Counted from the first letter of the stretch, positions 27,877 to 39,588 are shown. The stretch: DNA of 53,545 nucleotides from Acidobacteriota bacterium (GCA_018268775.1 JAFDVV010000041.1:9942-63486), one strand, 5' to 3'. The notes: a model not told the origin generated them from the letters alone. A program made the numbers and translations.

Positions 27877-27882
27877 TAAAAT
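27877..27882 (+). promoter_or_regulatory. -10 element placed for leaderless dnaE mRNA
   Basis: TAAAAT ends 6 bases before the dnaE ATG, and no Shine-Dalgarno sequence lies between (AGAGCC). The 127-base gap 27762-27888 contains nothing else I recognise. Confidence 0.4.
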
Positions 27883-27888
27883 AGAGCC

Positions 27889-31425
<3,537 letters not shown>

Positions 31426-31466
31426 CCGTGTCTTTTGATTCTTCAGAGTGAATTCGTAGCGCAAAG

Positions 31467-31500
31467 TGTCATTCCGGGCGGAGTCGAGGAATCCCGCATT
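31467..31500. repeat. dispersed intergenic repeat, copy 2
   Basis: GTCATTCCGGGCGGAGTCGAGGAATCCCGCATT-type sequence, a shorter version of the element at 20958-21020, lies 42 bases after dnaE and upstream of accA. It lacks the central loop of copy 1. Confidence 0.5.
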
Positions 31501-31591
31501 TTGCCCCGTACCGCCACAATCTTTGATGACGCCTGAGACGCCGAAACCCAACGGACGGTACAATCGAACTGACTTTCTTATTGACTTCGAT

Positions 31592-32476
31592 ATGGCAGAA
31601 CATCAGACGAGCAAAGCCGGTCATTCATCAGCCGGGGCACATGTGCCGGAGGCCTGGATCAAGACCGAACTGGCCCGCCACCCGCAACGCCCTTATCCCA
31701 TGGACTTCATCGAGTCGATCTTCACGGACTTCAGCGAGATTCACGGCGACCGCGCCTTTGGCGACGACCAGGCGATGTCCTGCGGCATGGCATGGTTCCA
31801 CGGCGAGCCGGTTATGGTCATTGGCAACCTCAAGGGCCGCACCCTCAAGGAGCGCGTCGCCCGCAAGTTTGGCTCGCCTGACCCCGAAGGCTATCGCAAG
31901 GCACTTCGTGCCATGAAGGTCGCCGAGAAGTTCGGCCGCGCCATCTTCACCTTCATCGACCTTGCCGGAGCATATCCGGGCATCGGAGCGGAGGAACGCG
32001 GCCAGGGCGAAGCCATTGCCCGCAACCTCATCGAGATGTCGCGCCTCCGCGTTCCCACCATCGCCACCATCACCGGTGAGGGCGGCTCCGGCGGCGCATT
32101 GGCTCTCGCCGTGGCAGACCGCGTTCTCATGCTTGAGAACTCCATCTACTCCGTCATCTCACCGGAAGGCTGCGCCTCCATCATGTGGAAGGACGCCAAC
32201 AAGAAGCAGCAGGCCGCGCAGGCGCTCAAGTACACCGCCTCCGATGTCCAGTTGATGGGCTGCGTCGACGATGTGATCGCGGAGCCTGAAGGCGGCAGTC
32301 AGAACGATCCCGCTCTTGCTTTCGCCACCGTCGACGACCGGCTTCGCTACCACCTCGCCAGTCTGCGTACGCTTTCCATCGACCAGATGCTCGAAGAGCG
32401 CTATCGCAAGTTCCGCAACATTGCGCAGTTTTACACCAGCGACTCTGCCTTGCCCGCCGCAGCCTCCGGCAACTAG
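31592..32476 (+). CDS. accA: acetyl-CoA carboxylase carboxyltransferase alpha subunit
   Basis: 294 residues from the ATG at 31592. The frame is open back to a GTG at 31466, but that part is the dispersed repeat and reads as non-protein. The core is canonical: ELARHPQRPYPMDFIESIF, TFIDLAGAYPGIGAEERGQ, ITGEGGSGGALALAVAD and YSVISPEGCASIMWKDA, the biotin- and malonyl-CoA-handling loops. Compared with E. coli AccA about 35-40 N-terminal residues (the helical arm) are missing or replaced by a Ser/Gly-rich piece. It makes malonyl-CoA for fatty acid synthesis together with AccD and biotin carboxylase, not seen here. Confidence 0.94.
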   Translation: MAEHQTSKAGHSSAGAHVPEAWIKTELARHPQRPYPMDFIESIFTDFSEIHGDRAFGDDQAMSCGMAWFHGEPVMVIGNLKGRTLKERVARKFGSPDPEGYRKALRAMKVAEKFGRAIFTFIDLAGAYPGIGAEERGQGEAIARNLIEMSRLRVPTIATITGEGGSGGALALAVADRVLMLENSIYSVISPEGCASIMWKDANKKQQAAQALKYTASDVQLMGCVDDVIAEPEGGSQNDPALAFATVDDRLRYHLASLRTLSIDQMLEERYRKFRNIAQFYTSDSALPAAASGN

Positions 32477-32505
32477 CAGAGCCATCATCACGGAGTCATC
32501 GACCG

Positions 32506-33540
32506 TTGTCCGCGTCAGATTCAGCCCCTACACAGCAGCGAACCGGAAAGGCCTTCCAGTTCGCGCTCTTCTGCGCGGCTCTAGCCTGGTCCTTCTCATC
32601 GAGGTTGCTCTCCGCAAGTTCCGCGCGGGGCATCACCAATCGTCTCAATATCGATTGGACGACCCCCCTACTGGCCGCGCTCTTCCTGGTTTTTCTGCTT
32701 TCAGTCGGCTACTCGCTGCTCGACATCATCTCCCGCAAGCCGACGTCGGCCCATCAGGTACTCGGTCTACCTGACCGGCCAACGGCACTCCGTGAATGGC
32801 TCGTTGGGGCCGCCATCGGCTGGGGAATCGTCGTTGCCACGGTACTGCCGATGATGCTCGCCGGCGATCTCCACGTCAGCTTCTGGCTCAGCGGTCAGTC
32901 GGTCCGCTTCTTCATCATCGGCGTCGCCACCATTGCAGTGGGAACGCTCGCCGACGAAGCCATCTTTCGTGGCTACCCCTTCCGGCGGCTGGTCGATGCA
33001 ACCGGCCCCATCACCGCCACGGCCGTCATGTCGCTATTCTTTGCTCTGCGGCAGGGACTGCACTATGGCGCAGCGGGAAGGGTGGTCTTTTTCGCCATCC
33101 TCACCGGCATCGTCTTCTCCGTGTCGTGGTTCAGGACCCACGGTCTCTGGATGGCCTGGGGCATGCGCTTCGCATGGACGGCGAGCATGGGCGCTCTCTT
33201 CGGTCTGCCCGTCTCCGGAATTACCGATTACTCAACCATCATCCAGACCACAGCAATCGGCAGCAGTTGGTTGACGGGCGGCGACTATGGCCCCGAGGCC
33301 TCGATCGTCCTGTTCCTGGCACTCCCCGCAGCCCTCGTTATTCTTGTTCGAGTTACCCGCGACTACGCCTGGAACTATACCCATCCGCCCATCGTCCCCG
33401 GCGGCTATCCCATGGACGTACCTCCCCCACCGGCGCACACAGCCATGGAGCAGTCTGCCCAGCAGCGGGAGACTCCGCTAGTACAGATACTCCCCGCCAC
33501 GCCGCAGGGCCGCTCGGTCAACAACGACCCCACTCCGTAA
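32506..33540 (+). CDS. CPBP-family intramembrane protease
   Basis: 344 residues from a TTG start 29 bases after accA. Eight or so membrane helices are visible. The CPBP (Abi, CAAX-type) motif 1 reads DEAIFR at 150-155, in place of the commoner EEXXXR, followed by the motif 2 region with H in LRQGLHYGAAG. The extra C-terminal 60 residues after YAWNYTHPPIVPGG are Pro-rich and soluble. Bacterial members process prenylated-like or bacteriocin-related substrates or serve as protease-like scaffolds; no substrate is evident. Confidence 0.8.
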   Translation: MSASDSAPTQQRTGKAFQFALFCAALAWSFSSRLLSASSARGITNRLNIDWTTPLLAALFLVFLLSVGYSLLDIISRKPTSAHQVLGLPDRPTALREWLVGAAIGWGIVVATVLPMMLAGDLHVSFWLSGQSVRFFIIGVATIAVGTLADEAIFRGYPFRRLVDATGPITATAVMSLFFALRQGLHYGAAGRVVFFAILTGIVFSVSWFRTHGLWMAWGMRFAWTASMGALFGLPVSGITDYSTIIQTTAIGSSWLTGGDYGPEASIVLFLALPAALVILVRVTRDYAWNYTHPPIVPGGYPMDVPPPPAHTAMEQSAQQRETPLVQILPATPQGRSVNNDPTP

Positions 33541-33652
33541 GTCGAACTATCTGCGTTTGATTGTTTTAACAATTGAGTGACAGACGCCGCCCGTGTCCGC
33601 TTGTCAAAAGAGAAGGGAAGGCGCAAGCTAGTGTGTATCTGAGGTGCTTCCT

Positions 33653-34900
33653 ATGGCACGCACACACAGATGGGTCTTTGTCGCAGGCTGTCTTGCAATC
33701 CTCTCTCCCATGCTGCAATCGCAGGTCTTCGTCGTGGGTGAGAAGACAGCGACGGCTGACATCTCGACTGCGTTCAAACCAACCAACGTCCCCCTCCCCA
33801 CCGAAAAGCTGACCGAACGCGGACGGCGCGATCTCGTTCGCAATCTCGAAGCCGAGCAGGGGTTCGCGCATCGCGCCCTGCCAGTCGCCATCATCACGCT
33901 TAAAGCCAACGGCGACCTCAGCCCCGGCCCAGACAAATACCGCCAGCTGATCTTCGAGAAGGGGCAGGCGGCAGCACCCGGCGACCGCGTAGTCATCACA
34001 GCGCTCACCGTCAAGGGCAACGAGATTACCCTCGATCTCAACGGCGGCCCCTACGCCAAGCATCGCTTTCTCTCGCACATTCAGCTCAACGACAACCCTA
34101 CGGCAATCGCCAACCCCGAACGGCCTATCGGCTCTCGGATCACCCTCGTCTTTCCCAACGGAGTTCCAGAGATCTCCGCGCCAGAGGTCAAGTCGCTTCT
34201 TGAGCCAATCATCGACTTTGGCGTCAAGACCGGCGACCAGGCCTACGCCGACACACTCCCACCGCGCCTCAAGGATGCCATCGCCGCGCACGAAGTTCTC
34301 GTCGGCATGAATCACCGTATGGTGCTCGCCTCGCTGGGATCTCCCGAGAGCAAAATACGCGAACAGCAGAGCGGCGACCCCAACGGCCCTCGTTACGAGG
34401 AGTGGATCTACGGTCACGTCCCGCAGACCGTCAAGTTTGTTCGCTTCGTCGGTGACCGTGTCACCGTCGTCGAGATCGCCGCGCTTGGGAAGCCCGTCGA
34501 GATCCACGACAAGAACGAGCTTGACGGATCGGAGCTTCCAACCAACACCCGCGAGGTTGCCATGGGCGACCGCGCTCCCGCGAAAGAGGGCGAAGACCCC
34601 TCTGCGGCCCCCAAGCCTCCATCGCTCCGCCTTCCCGGCGAGGCTGCGCCTGCCAATACGCAGGGAAAGGTGCAGTATCCCGTAGACAAGGACAAGTCGG
34701 CCTCAAGGTCTGCAGATCGCCAGCCCATACCGGCCGCACCCGGTTCAGCCGCCGACCGGCCGGACGACCAGCCTCCGCAGACCTCGCCCATCCCCGATGC
34801 TTCGCAGTCAGGCTCGAATCCCTATCCCCAGCAGCAGACCGTGCCGGGAGGCCAGTATCCACAGGGCACCACGCCGGGACAGGGGCGGCGTACACCATAG
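33653..34900 (+). CDS. secreted protein with BamE-like segment and Pro-rich tail
   Basis: 415 residues from the ATG at 33653, chosen because GAGG lies eight bases before it. A signal peptide ends near LSPMLQSQ. Residues about 40-200 form an unrecognised domain with repeated TLKANGDLSP and TALTVKGNEITLDL strands. Residues about 215-280 (VGMNHRMVLASLGSPES, EEWIYGHVPQTVKFV) resemble the SmpA/BamE fold found in outer-membrane assembly proteins. The last 120 residues are Pro/Ser/Gln-rich and probably disordered. It seems an uncharacterised acidobacterial envelope protein; the BamE link is an inference from a short match. Confidence 0.75.
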   Translation: MARTHRWVFVAGCLAILSPMLQSQVFVVGEKTATADISTAFKPTNVPLPTEKLTERGRRDLVRNLEAEQGFAHRALPVAIITLKANGDLSPGPDKYRQLIFEKGQAAAPGDRVVITALTVKGNEITLDLNGGPYAKHRFLSHIQLNDNPTAIANPERPIGSRITLVFPNGVPEISAPEVKSLLEPIIDFGVKTGDQAYADTLPPRLKDAIAAHEVLVGMNHRMVLASLGSPESKIREQQSGDPNGPRYEEWIYGHVPQTVKFVRFVGDRVTVVEIAALGKPVEIHDKNELDGSELPTNTREVAMGDRAPAKEGEDPSAAPKPPSLRLPGEAAPANTQGKVQYPVDKDKSASRSADRQPIPAAPGSAADRPDDQPPQTSPIPDASQSGSNPYPQQQTVPGGQYPQGTTPGQGRRTP

Positions 34901-35064
34901 AGGAGAATCGTGTAAAATTATCAAAAGCAACGACCGCAGTTCTTCTCCTGAAGATTTCTTCCGAGGGCAAGCCTTCTGGACAATCCTGAGAAGTACCGGA
35001 TGCCCTTGAGCATCAGGCATTCCAGCGCGCGAGCTGAAACATTCGTTAGGGAGAACAAGTCATT

Positions 35065-35244
35065 ATGGCGAAGATTGCCAAGACCGGCGACCGTAAGAAG
35101 GTCATGGATACCCACAAGAGCACCGACTGCCCCAAGTGCTCCAAGCCCACCCGCATCGTCAAGCGCGTCAAGGACCGCGAGCGCGGCACCCCCGGCGGCG
35201 TCTACATCTCTTGCTCGGCTTGCGAGTTCTTCGAAAAGCTCTAA
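35065..35244 (+). CDS. small zinc-ribbon protein
   Basis: 59 residues. Two CXXC knuckles, CPKC (22-25) and CSAC (50-53), enclose a Lys/Arg-rich stretch (RIVKRVKDRERGTPGGVY), the layout of a zinc ribbon as in ribosomal or RNA-binding proteins. The N-terminus MAKIAKTGDRKKVMDTHK is basic. Ribosome site TTAGGGAGAAC lies upstream and a perfect terminator follows, so the gene is a separate, probably well-expressed unit. It is not any ribosomal protein I recognise. Confidence 0.8.
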   Translation: MAKIAKTGDRKKVMDTHKSTDCPKCSKPTRIVKRVKDRERGTPGGVYISCSACEFFEKL

Positions 35245-35264
35245 CCGCAAGAACAGCATCATAC

Positions 35265-35290
35265 AAAGAGTCCCGAAAGGGACTCTTTTT
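35265..35290 (+). terminator. Rho-independent terminator of the zinc-ribbon gene
   Basis: A perfect ten-base stem (AAAGAGTCCC with GGGACTCTTT) closed by a GAAA tetraloop, followed by more T residues, begins 21 bases after the stop codon. Confidence 0.85.
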
Positions 35291-35454
35291 GCTGCGCGTC
35301 TGCAATCGGTCAATGGCAGTGCGTTGCAGCCCTGTGACCTTTTGCCCGTTTGAGGGTCGAACCAAAGTTGTACAAAAAATTACTGTAAGTCCTCTTGACG
35401 ATTGCCTCTCCAGACGGGCAGACTCATCACCGGAAAGCAGGGAACAGCGTTTTT

Positions 35455-36369
35455 ATGAGCACCATTAGCACTTCAATCAAAACAGCAGCTTCGGCCTCTT
35501 CTTCCTTTTCCTCCCTCCCTCACTTCGACAGGCCCACATTCCTGATGTGCCCTCCAGAGTGGTATGACGTAAACTACGTCATCAATCCCTGGATGGCCGG
35601 GAATTTACACCGTCCGTCGCGTGACAAGGCCTTCGCCCAGTGGAAGGAACTTCACCACCATCTCCAAAAGATCGCCGACATCCGCCTGATCCACGGCCAG
35701 CCCGGCTCGCCGGACATGGTTTTCGTGGCGCACGCCGCTGTCGTACAGCATGGCGTCGTCGCGCTCTCCAGCTTCAATCACCCGCAACGTCAGACCGAGG
35801 AGCAGCCGCTCCGCCGCTGGTTCCAGTCCGCCGGCTTCCTCGTATGGGAGACCCCTCGCGAGACCGCCTTCGAGGGTGAAGGAGATGCCCTCTTCAACGC
35901 CACCGGAGACCATCTCTGGGCGGCGCACGGTCTTCGCACCTGCCTGCAGAGCCATCGACATGTCGCCGATGCCTGGCATACCAAGGTCACTTCGCTCCAC
36001 CTCATGGATCCCCGCTTCTACCACCTCGACCTCTGCTTTGCTCCGCTCTCCGGCGGGCATCTGCTCTACTATCCCGGGGCCTTCGATGCTCCGTCGCTGG
36101 CCAGGATCGAGGCTGCCTACGCTCCCGAGATGCGGATTCCTGTAACAGAAGCGGAGGCCACCCAGTTCGTCTGCAACGTCATTAATGTCGGCTCCAACAT
36201 CCTGATGGGAGTCTCAGGCACGTCGGTGGCTAAGCGTCTCAGCGACGCCGGCTATACGGTCACAGAGCTGAATCTGAGCGAGTTCCTCCACGGGGGAAGC
36301 TCCGCCAAGGCGCTGGCGCTCCGCCTGAGCGACTCAAAGATCACCAACGGCATTCCCGCGCAGGTCTAA
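35455..36369 (+). CDS. arginine deiminase/amidinotransferase-fold protein lacking the catalytic Cys
   Basis: 304 residues from the ATG at 35455. It has the alpha/beta-propeller (pentein) fold of DDAH, arginine deiminase and amidinotransferases: PTFLMCPPEWYDVNYVINPW, the GSPDMVF loop (D87), ETAFEGEGDALF (E140, D144) and the active-site H190 in FYHLDLCFAPL. In these enzymes the nucleophilic Cys sits near the C-terminus in a motif like GGSAKCLTLRL. Here the aligned sequence is GGSSAKALALRL with Ala at 286. With the other residues kept, it may bind a guanidine or amino-acid ligand without the covalent step. A terminator follows. Confidence 0.8.
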   Translation: MSTISTSIKTAASASSSFSSLPHFDRPTFLMCPPEWYDVNYVINPWMAGNLHRPSRDKAFAQWKELHHHLQKIADIRLIHGQPGSPDMVFVAHAAVVQHGVVALSSFNHPQRQTEEQPLRRWFQSAGFLVWETPRETAFEGEGDALFNATGDHLWAAHGLRTCLQSHRHVADAWHTKVTSLHLMDPRFYHLDLCFAPLSGGHLLYYPGAFDAPSLARIEAAYAPEMRIPVTEAEATQFVCNVINVGSNILMGVSGTSVAKRLSDAGYTVTELNLSEFLHGGSSAKALALRLSDSKITNGIPAQV

Positions 36370-36385
36370 TTTTCAGTCAGCAAAA

Positions 36386-36417
36386 GCCTGCACCTCTTCC
36401 AGGGTGCAGGCATTTTT
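36386..36417. terminator. bidirectional terminator between convergent genes
   Basis: A nine-base stem (GCCTGCACC pairing with GGTGCAGGC) with an eight-base loop and ATTTTTATT after it, ends the pentein gene; pyrF converges from the other side. Confidence 0.75.
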
Positions 36418-36510
36418 ATTGCCCCGAATGAATATGGCTTGCCGTTCCGACCGAAGTGCAGCAAAGTGGAGGAACCCGCTTTATCTGACCATTGCGCGAA
36501 GCGCAAAGGG

Positions 36511-37251
36511 CTAAAGAGCCTGCCCAATCTCTTCGAGAATAGCCCTGGCAGCCTTCGCTGGATCGGACGCTCTGGTGATAGGCCTTCCAACCACCAACAT
36601 GGAGGCGCCACGCGTGATCGTCTCCGCGGGCGTTGCCACGCGCTTCTGGTCGTCGACTGCCGACCCTTCCGGACGTACCCCTGGAACCACGAGAATCGTC
36701 TCCGGCCCCGTTGCCGACCGTACTGCGGCTACCTCTTGAGGCGAACAGACCATGCCGTCGATGCCTGAACTCGTGGCCAGCTTTGCTAACCGAAGCACCT
36801 GCTCGGCAGGAGTCCCTTGGACACCAGCCGCATGTAGCTCTGCGGCATCCATGCTTGTGAGCACCGTAACCGCAAGCAGGCGAGGAGCACCTTCTGCCCG
36901 CGCTGCCTCTGCGGCCGCCCGCAACATTGCTGGCCCGCCCGAGGCATGGACGGTCAGTAACTCCGCCCCAGTCCCCGTTACCGATCGAACCGCACCCGCG
37001 ACGGTATTGGGAATATCGTGGAGCTTGAGATCGAGAAAGATTCGATAACCACGGCCTCGAAGGGTCTCAATCAGATCATTGCCGGCCGCATAGTAAAGCT
37101 CCATTCCGACCTTTAGCCAGCGGCAGGCACCATCCAGCCGATCAACCAGTTCCAGAGCGCTGCGGCGATCCGGCACATCCAAAGCTACGGCCAGACGGTT
37201 CCACACCTCATCCGGCATATCAGTCCCGGTAGATAGCTCAAAAGTGTCCAT
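36511..37251 (-). CDS. pyrF: orotidine 5'-phosphate decarboxylase
   Basis: A 246-residue TIM-barrel enzyme that makes UMP from OMP. Catalytic DLKLHDIPNT holds the Lys and Asp charge network; VALDVPDRRSALELVDRL begins the barrel and VVPGVRPEGSAVDDQKR with VGRPITRASDP close the phosphate site. An internal Met (MPDEVWNRL) 11 residues on is an alternative start. TAGACT lies 7 bases before the ATG, so the mRNA may be leaderless. It is followed by a gap of about 90 bases to the terminator at 36386-36417. Confidence 0.95.
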   Translation of the reverse strand: MDTFELSTGTDMPDEVWNRLAVALDVPDRRSALELVDRLDGACRWLKVGMELYYAAGNDLIETLRGRGYRIFLDLKLHDIPNTVAGAVRSVTGTGAELLTVHASGGPAMLRAAAEAARAEGAPRLLAVTVLTSMDAAELHAAGVQGTPAEQVLRLAKLATSSGIDGMVCSPQEVAAVRSATGPETILVVPGVRPEGSAVDDQKRVATPAETITRGASMLVVGRPITRASDPAKAARAILEEIGQAL

Positions 37252-37318
37252 TGAGATAAGTCTAGCCGGGACGGACGCCGGTTTGCAGGATGGGCAAGCT
37301 AAATCGCTGGAAAATAAG

Positions 37319-37831
37319 CTACAGGCCCTGAGTAGCCATCAACGGCAGCCGTATCTGGGCCATAAGCTGATGCATCATCTCGGAGTCGCCCGGACGTAGT
37401 GTCTCGAGCTTCACTCTGCCTAGGCCCGTGATTCCGACCGCCTTGGCCGCGCCGTACGAGAGGTCGACGATGCGATCCTCGGGCAAGGGGCCCCGGTCAT
37501 TCACCCGAACAAATATCGATTTGCGGTTTCTAAGGTTCGTTACCTTGACCCACGAGTTGAGGGGAAGACTTCGGTGAGCGCAGGTAAGCCCGTTCATATC
37601 GTACTGCTCTCCGTTGGCCGTCTTCTTTCCCTGAAAGTAGCGGCCGTACCAGGAGGCCTTGCCGATCTCGTACCACTTGTGGGTCTTACCTTGCTCCGAG
37701 TTCTTCTGCATTTGCGACGGCGAAGGATCGCTGGCCGAAGCCGTGACTCCAAGCGCCACGAGCAGTGTCACGACGGCAACTCCGAGCCGGGAAGAGGCGT
37801 TTCCACCCCTCTGTACAGGAATTATCTTCAT
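37319..37831 (-). CDS. rlpA: RlpA-like septal ring lytic transglycosylase
   Basis: 170 residues from the ATG at 37831, chosen because GGGAG precedes it and the result begins with a clean signal peptide (GVAVVTLLVALGVTASA); the frame is open 38 codons further upstream. The double-psi beta-barrel covers about 58-150: GKASWYGRYFQGKKTANGE, CAHRSLPLNSWVKVTNL and VRVNDRGPLPEDRIVDLS, with the catalytic-type His and Asp. RlpA proteins cleave denuded glycan strands at the septum. There is no SPOR domain, so this is the short form. It lies 67 bases upstream of pyrF on the same strand. Confidence 0.88.
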   Translation of the reverse strand: MKIIPVQRGGNASSRLGVAVVTLLVALGVTASASDPSPSQMQKNSEQGKTHKWYEIGKASWYGRYFQGKKTANGEQYDMNGLTCAHRSLPLNSWVKVTNLRNRKSIFVRVNDRGPLPEDRIVDLSYGAAKAVGITGLGRVKLETLRPGDSEMMHQLMAQIRLPLMATQGL

Positions 37832-37985
37832 GGCATCTCCCATCTCTATATTGTCTTGGCAGAAAAGTGCTAAGTCAATCAAACGCTTGAGGTTACGATG
37901 AAAAATGCCTTGCCGGAATCTCCTCGCTGTGCTAAAGGAGATCATCGAGTAGGATGCCGCTAATCGCCCGAAAACTACCCGATTC

Positions 37986-38002
37986 AGGCCATATTATGGC
38001 CT
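37986..38002. promoter_or_regulatory. inverted repeat between rlpA and thiD
   Basis: AGGCCATATTATGGCCT is a perfect 8+1+8 inverted repeat in the divergent gap. It is followed by a T-rich stretch. No TPP riboswitch signature was found before thiD. Confidence 0.35.
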
Positions 38003-38111
38003 CGGAGGGCGATACGGGAATAAATCTGCTAGTTTTTGAAAAAGTTAGATTTTTTTAGCCTGAGTGGCCCATTTCGCCTCTCGGAACCGTTCTGGCTGCC
38101 AAAATGACAAA

Positions 38112-38912
38112 ATGAAGATCGCCCTGACCATCGCCGGCTACGATCCCTCCTCCGGTGCCGGAATCACCTCAGACCTGATGGTCTTCGCCGCCCACGGTCT
38201 CTATGGCACCTCGGCCGTTACCAGCCTCACCGTCCAATCGACCGTAGGGGTCGAAGACAGCCTTCCGGTTGCGGCCGAAACGGTGCGACATACGCTCGAA
38301 TGCCTGCATTCCGATCTGCCGCCGGCTGGAATCAAGATCGGAATGCTTGCCACCGCCGGGACTGTCGATGTTGTGGCTCAGTATCTTGAGGCCGTCCGCA
38401 AATCCACATCGCGGATCCCCGTCGTCCTGGACCCGGTTCTGCAATCCAGCTCTGGAAGGGAACTGCTCTCTGCCGAAGGGCTGGAGCAGCTTCGGAAGCT
38501 GCTTCTCCCGCAAGTCGACTGGGTGACTCCGAACCTGTCGGAGCTGGGCCTGCTTGCAGGGACGGCGGTCGAAAGGCGCGATCAGGTTGAACCGGCAGCC
38601 CGGCTCCTGCAACGCGACTATCCAAGGCTAACGATTCTGGCCACCGGGGGACACCTCGGCCAGCCAGACGATCACCTTTTGCGCCCAAACAGTGATCCTG
38701 TCTGGATATCGGGCGAGAAGGTCGAGAGCACCTCGACCCATGGAACCGGATGCGCTTTCTCGAGCGCGCTGCTCAGCCAGCTTATCCTGGGCGAAGAGCC
38801 TCGCGCCGCTGCCATCGGGGCAAAGCGCTACGTAGCCGAGGCCATCCGCCGGGCCGTCCCCCTCGGCCATGGGCACGGCCCATTGAACCACCTCTGGCCG
38901 CTTCGAATGTAG
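38112..38912 (+). CDS. thiD: hydroxymethylpyrimidine (phosphate) kinase
   Basis: 266 residues from the ATG at 38112. Ribokinase-fold enzyme that phosphorylates HMP and HMP-P in thiamine synthesis. The N-terminal IAGYDPSSGAGITSDL, the QSTVGVEDS substrate loop, the VVLDPVLQSSSG motif and the anion hole STHGTGCAFSSAL (catalytic Asp usually in this position is replaced by Cys, as is normal in ThiD) are present. It starts a plus-strand group with the small gene at 38977 and thiS. Confidence 0.92.
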   Translation: MKIALTIAGYDPSSGAGITSDLMVFAAHGLYGTSAVTSLTVQSTVGVEDSLPVAAETVRHTLECLHSDLPPAGIKIGMLATAGTVDVVAQYLEAVRKSTSRIPVVLDPVLQSSSGRELLSAEGLEQLRKLLLPQVDWVTPNLSELGLLAGTAVERRDQVEPAARLLQRDYPRLTILATGGHLGQPDDHLLRPNSDPVWISGEKVESTSTHGTGCAFSSALLSQLILGEEPRAAAIGAKRYVAEAIRRAVPLGHGHGPLNHLWPLRM

Positions 38913-38976
38913 ATCCGCGCCCTCATGGCACCGTCCTCGTGCGCCGATAGGGGAGGAGGACGGAGGATTTACTGTT

Positions 38977-39321
38977 ATGCCAACGGCCTCGCCAAACGAA
39001 GCGCCTTTCTCTCAAGGCACGCGCCACCATCTTGCGAAATCCTCTGCCTTCGAGCCGACGGAAGAAACGATTCTCACCATCCATCGCCGTTCCAGGTCGC
39101 ACCATGGCGCAACGCTGCGGACACTCGGCCATGCGGCGGAATATCTGGCTGCGCGATCTTTCACCGGCAACGTTCATAGTGCCAGTGACCGCGAGGCAAT
39201 TCATGTATTGATGCGTCTTAGCAGGGATGTCTTCGACGACTATGCCCGACTGACGCGCCGGCATCACCCGGTCGCCGATTGGATCATGGGGCAAGCCGTA
39301 CGTATCTACGGAGCGGCTTAG
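38977..39321 (+). CDS. conserved-looking hypothetical protein between thiD and thiS
   Basis: 114 residues; GGAGGATTTACTGTT before the ATG is a good ribosome site. The first 35 residues are low-complexity; the rest is helical (TLRTLGHAAEYLAARS, DREAIHVLMRLSRDVFDDYARL, HPVADWIMGQAVRIYG). It looks like the small family of helical proteins with an LGHAAEYL motif seen in many bacteria, function unknown. A longer minus-strand reading frame covers the same bases but has no ribosome site and shadows this one. Confidence 0.6.
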   Translation: MPTASPNEAPFSQGTRHHLAKSSAFEPTEETILTIHRRSRSHHGATLRTLGHAAEYLAARSFTGNVHSASDREAIHVLMRLSRDVFDDYARLTRRHHPVADWIMGQAVRIYGAA

Positions 39322-39363
39322 ACGCGCCGCAACCGGGGTCACCCCTCCTGCTACCCTCAAGGT

Positions 39364-39588
39364 ATGTCGCTTACTATCGTCCTGAACGGCCAGCCTCGAA
39401 CCTTCGCCACCCTGCCGGAGTCTCCCAATCTCGAGAACCTCATTCATGAGCTGGGCTTGAAGTCCGACCGTGTCGCAGTCGAGCTCAATGGAGAGATCGT
39501 CCCGCGTAGCACCTGGGCCGAGGCGCCGGTCAGCGAGGGAGACCGCCTCGAACTGGTTCACTTCGTCGGCGGCGGAATCGACGCCTAA
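39364..39588 (+). CDS. thiS: ThiS-like sulfur carrier protein with extra C-terminal residues
   Basis: 74 residues with the ubiquitin-like fold: MSLTIVLNGQPRTF, LENLIHELGLKSDRVAVELN, and ending LELVHFVGGGIDA. ThiS is adenylated by ThiF and thiocarboxylated at a C-terminal Gly-Gly, then gives sulfur to the thiazole. Here the GGG at 69-71 is followed by Ile-Asp-Ala, so the diglycine is not exposed. The stop overlaps by two bases with that of the convergent glycosyltransferase. TACCCT lies 6 bases before the start. Confidence 0.85.
   Translation: MSLTIVLNGQPRTFATLPESPNLENLIHELGLKSDRVAVELNGEIVPRSTWAEAPVSEGDRLELVHFVGGGIDA

Noticed and set aside
31466..31591. N-terminal extension of accA from the GTG at 31466
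   Set aside because: This part is the dispersed repeat and low-complexity sequence; the ATG at 31592 leads into conserved residues.
37946..38111. Possible TPP riboswitch before thiD
   Set aside because: The conserved CTGAGA and ACCTGATCTGG-type blocks are absent; only an inverted repeat and a T-run are seen.
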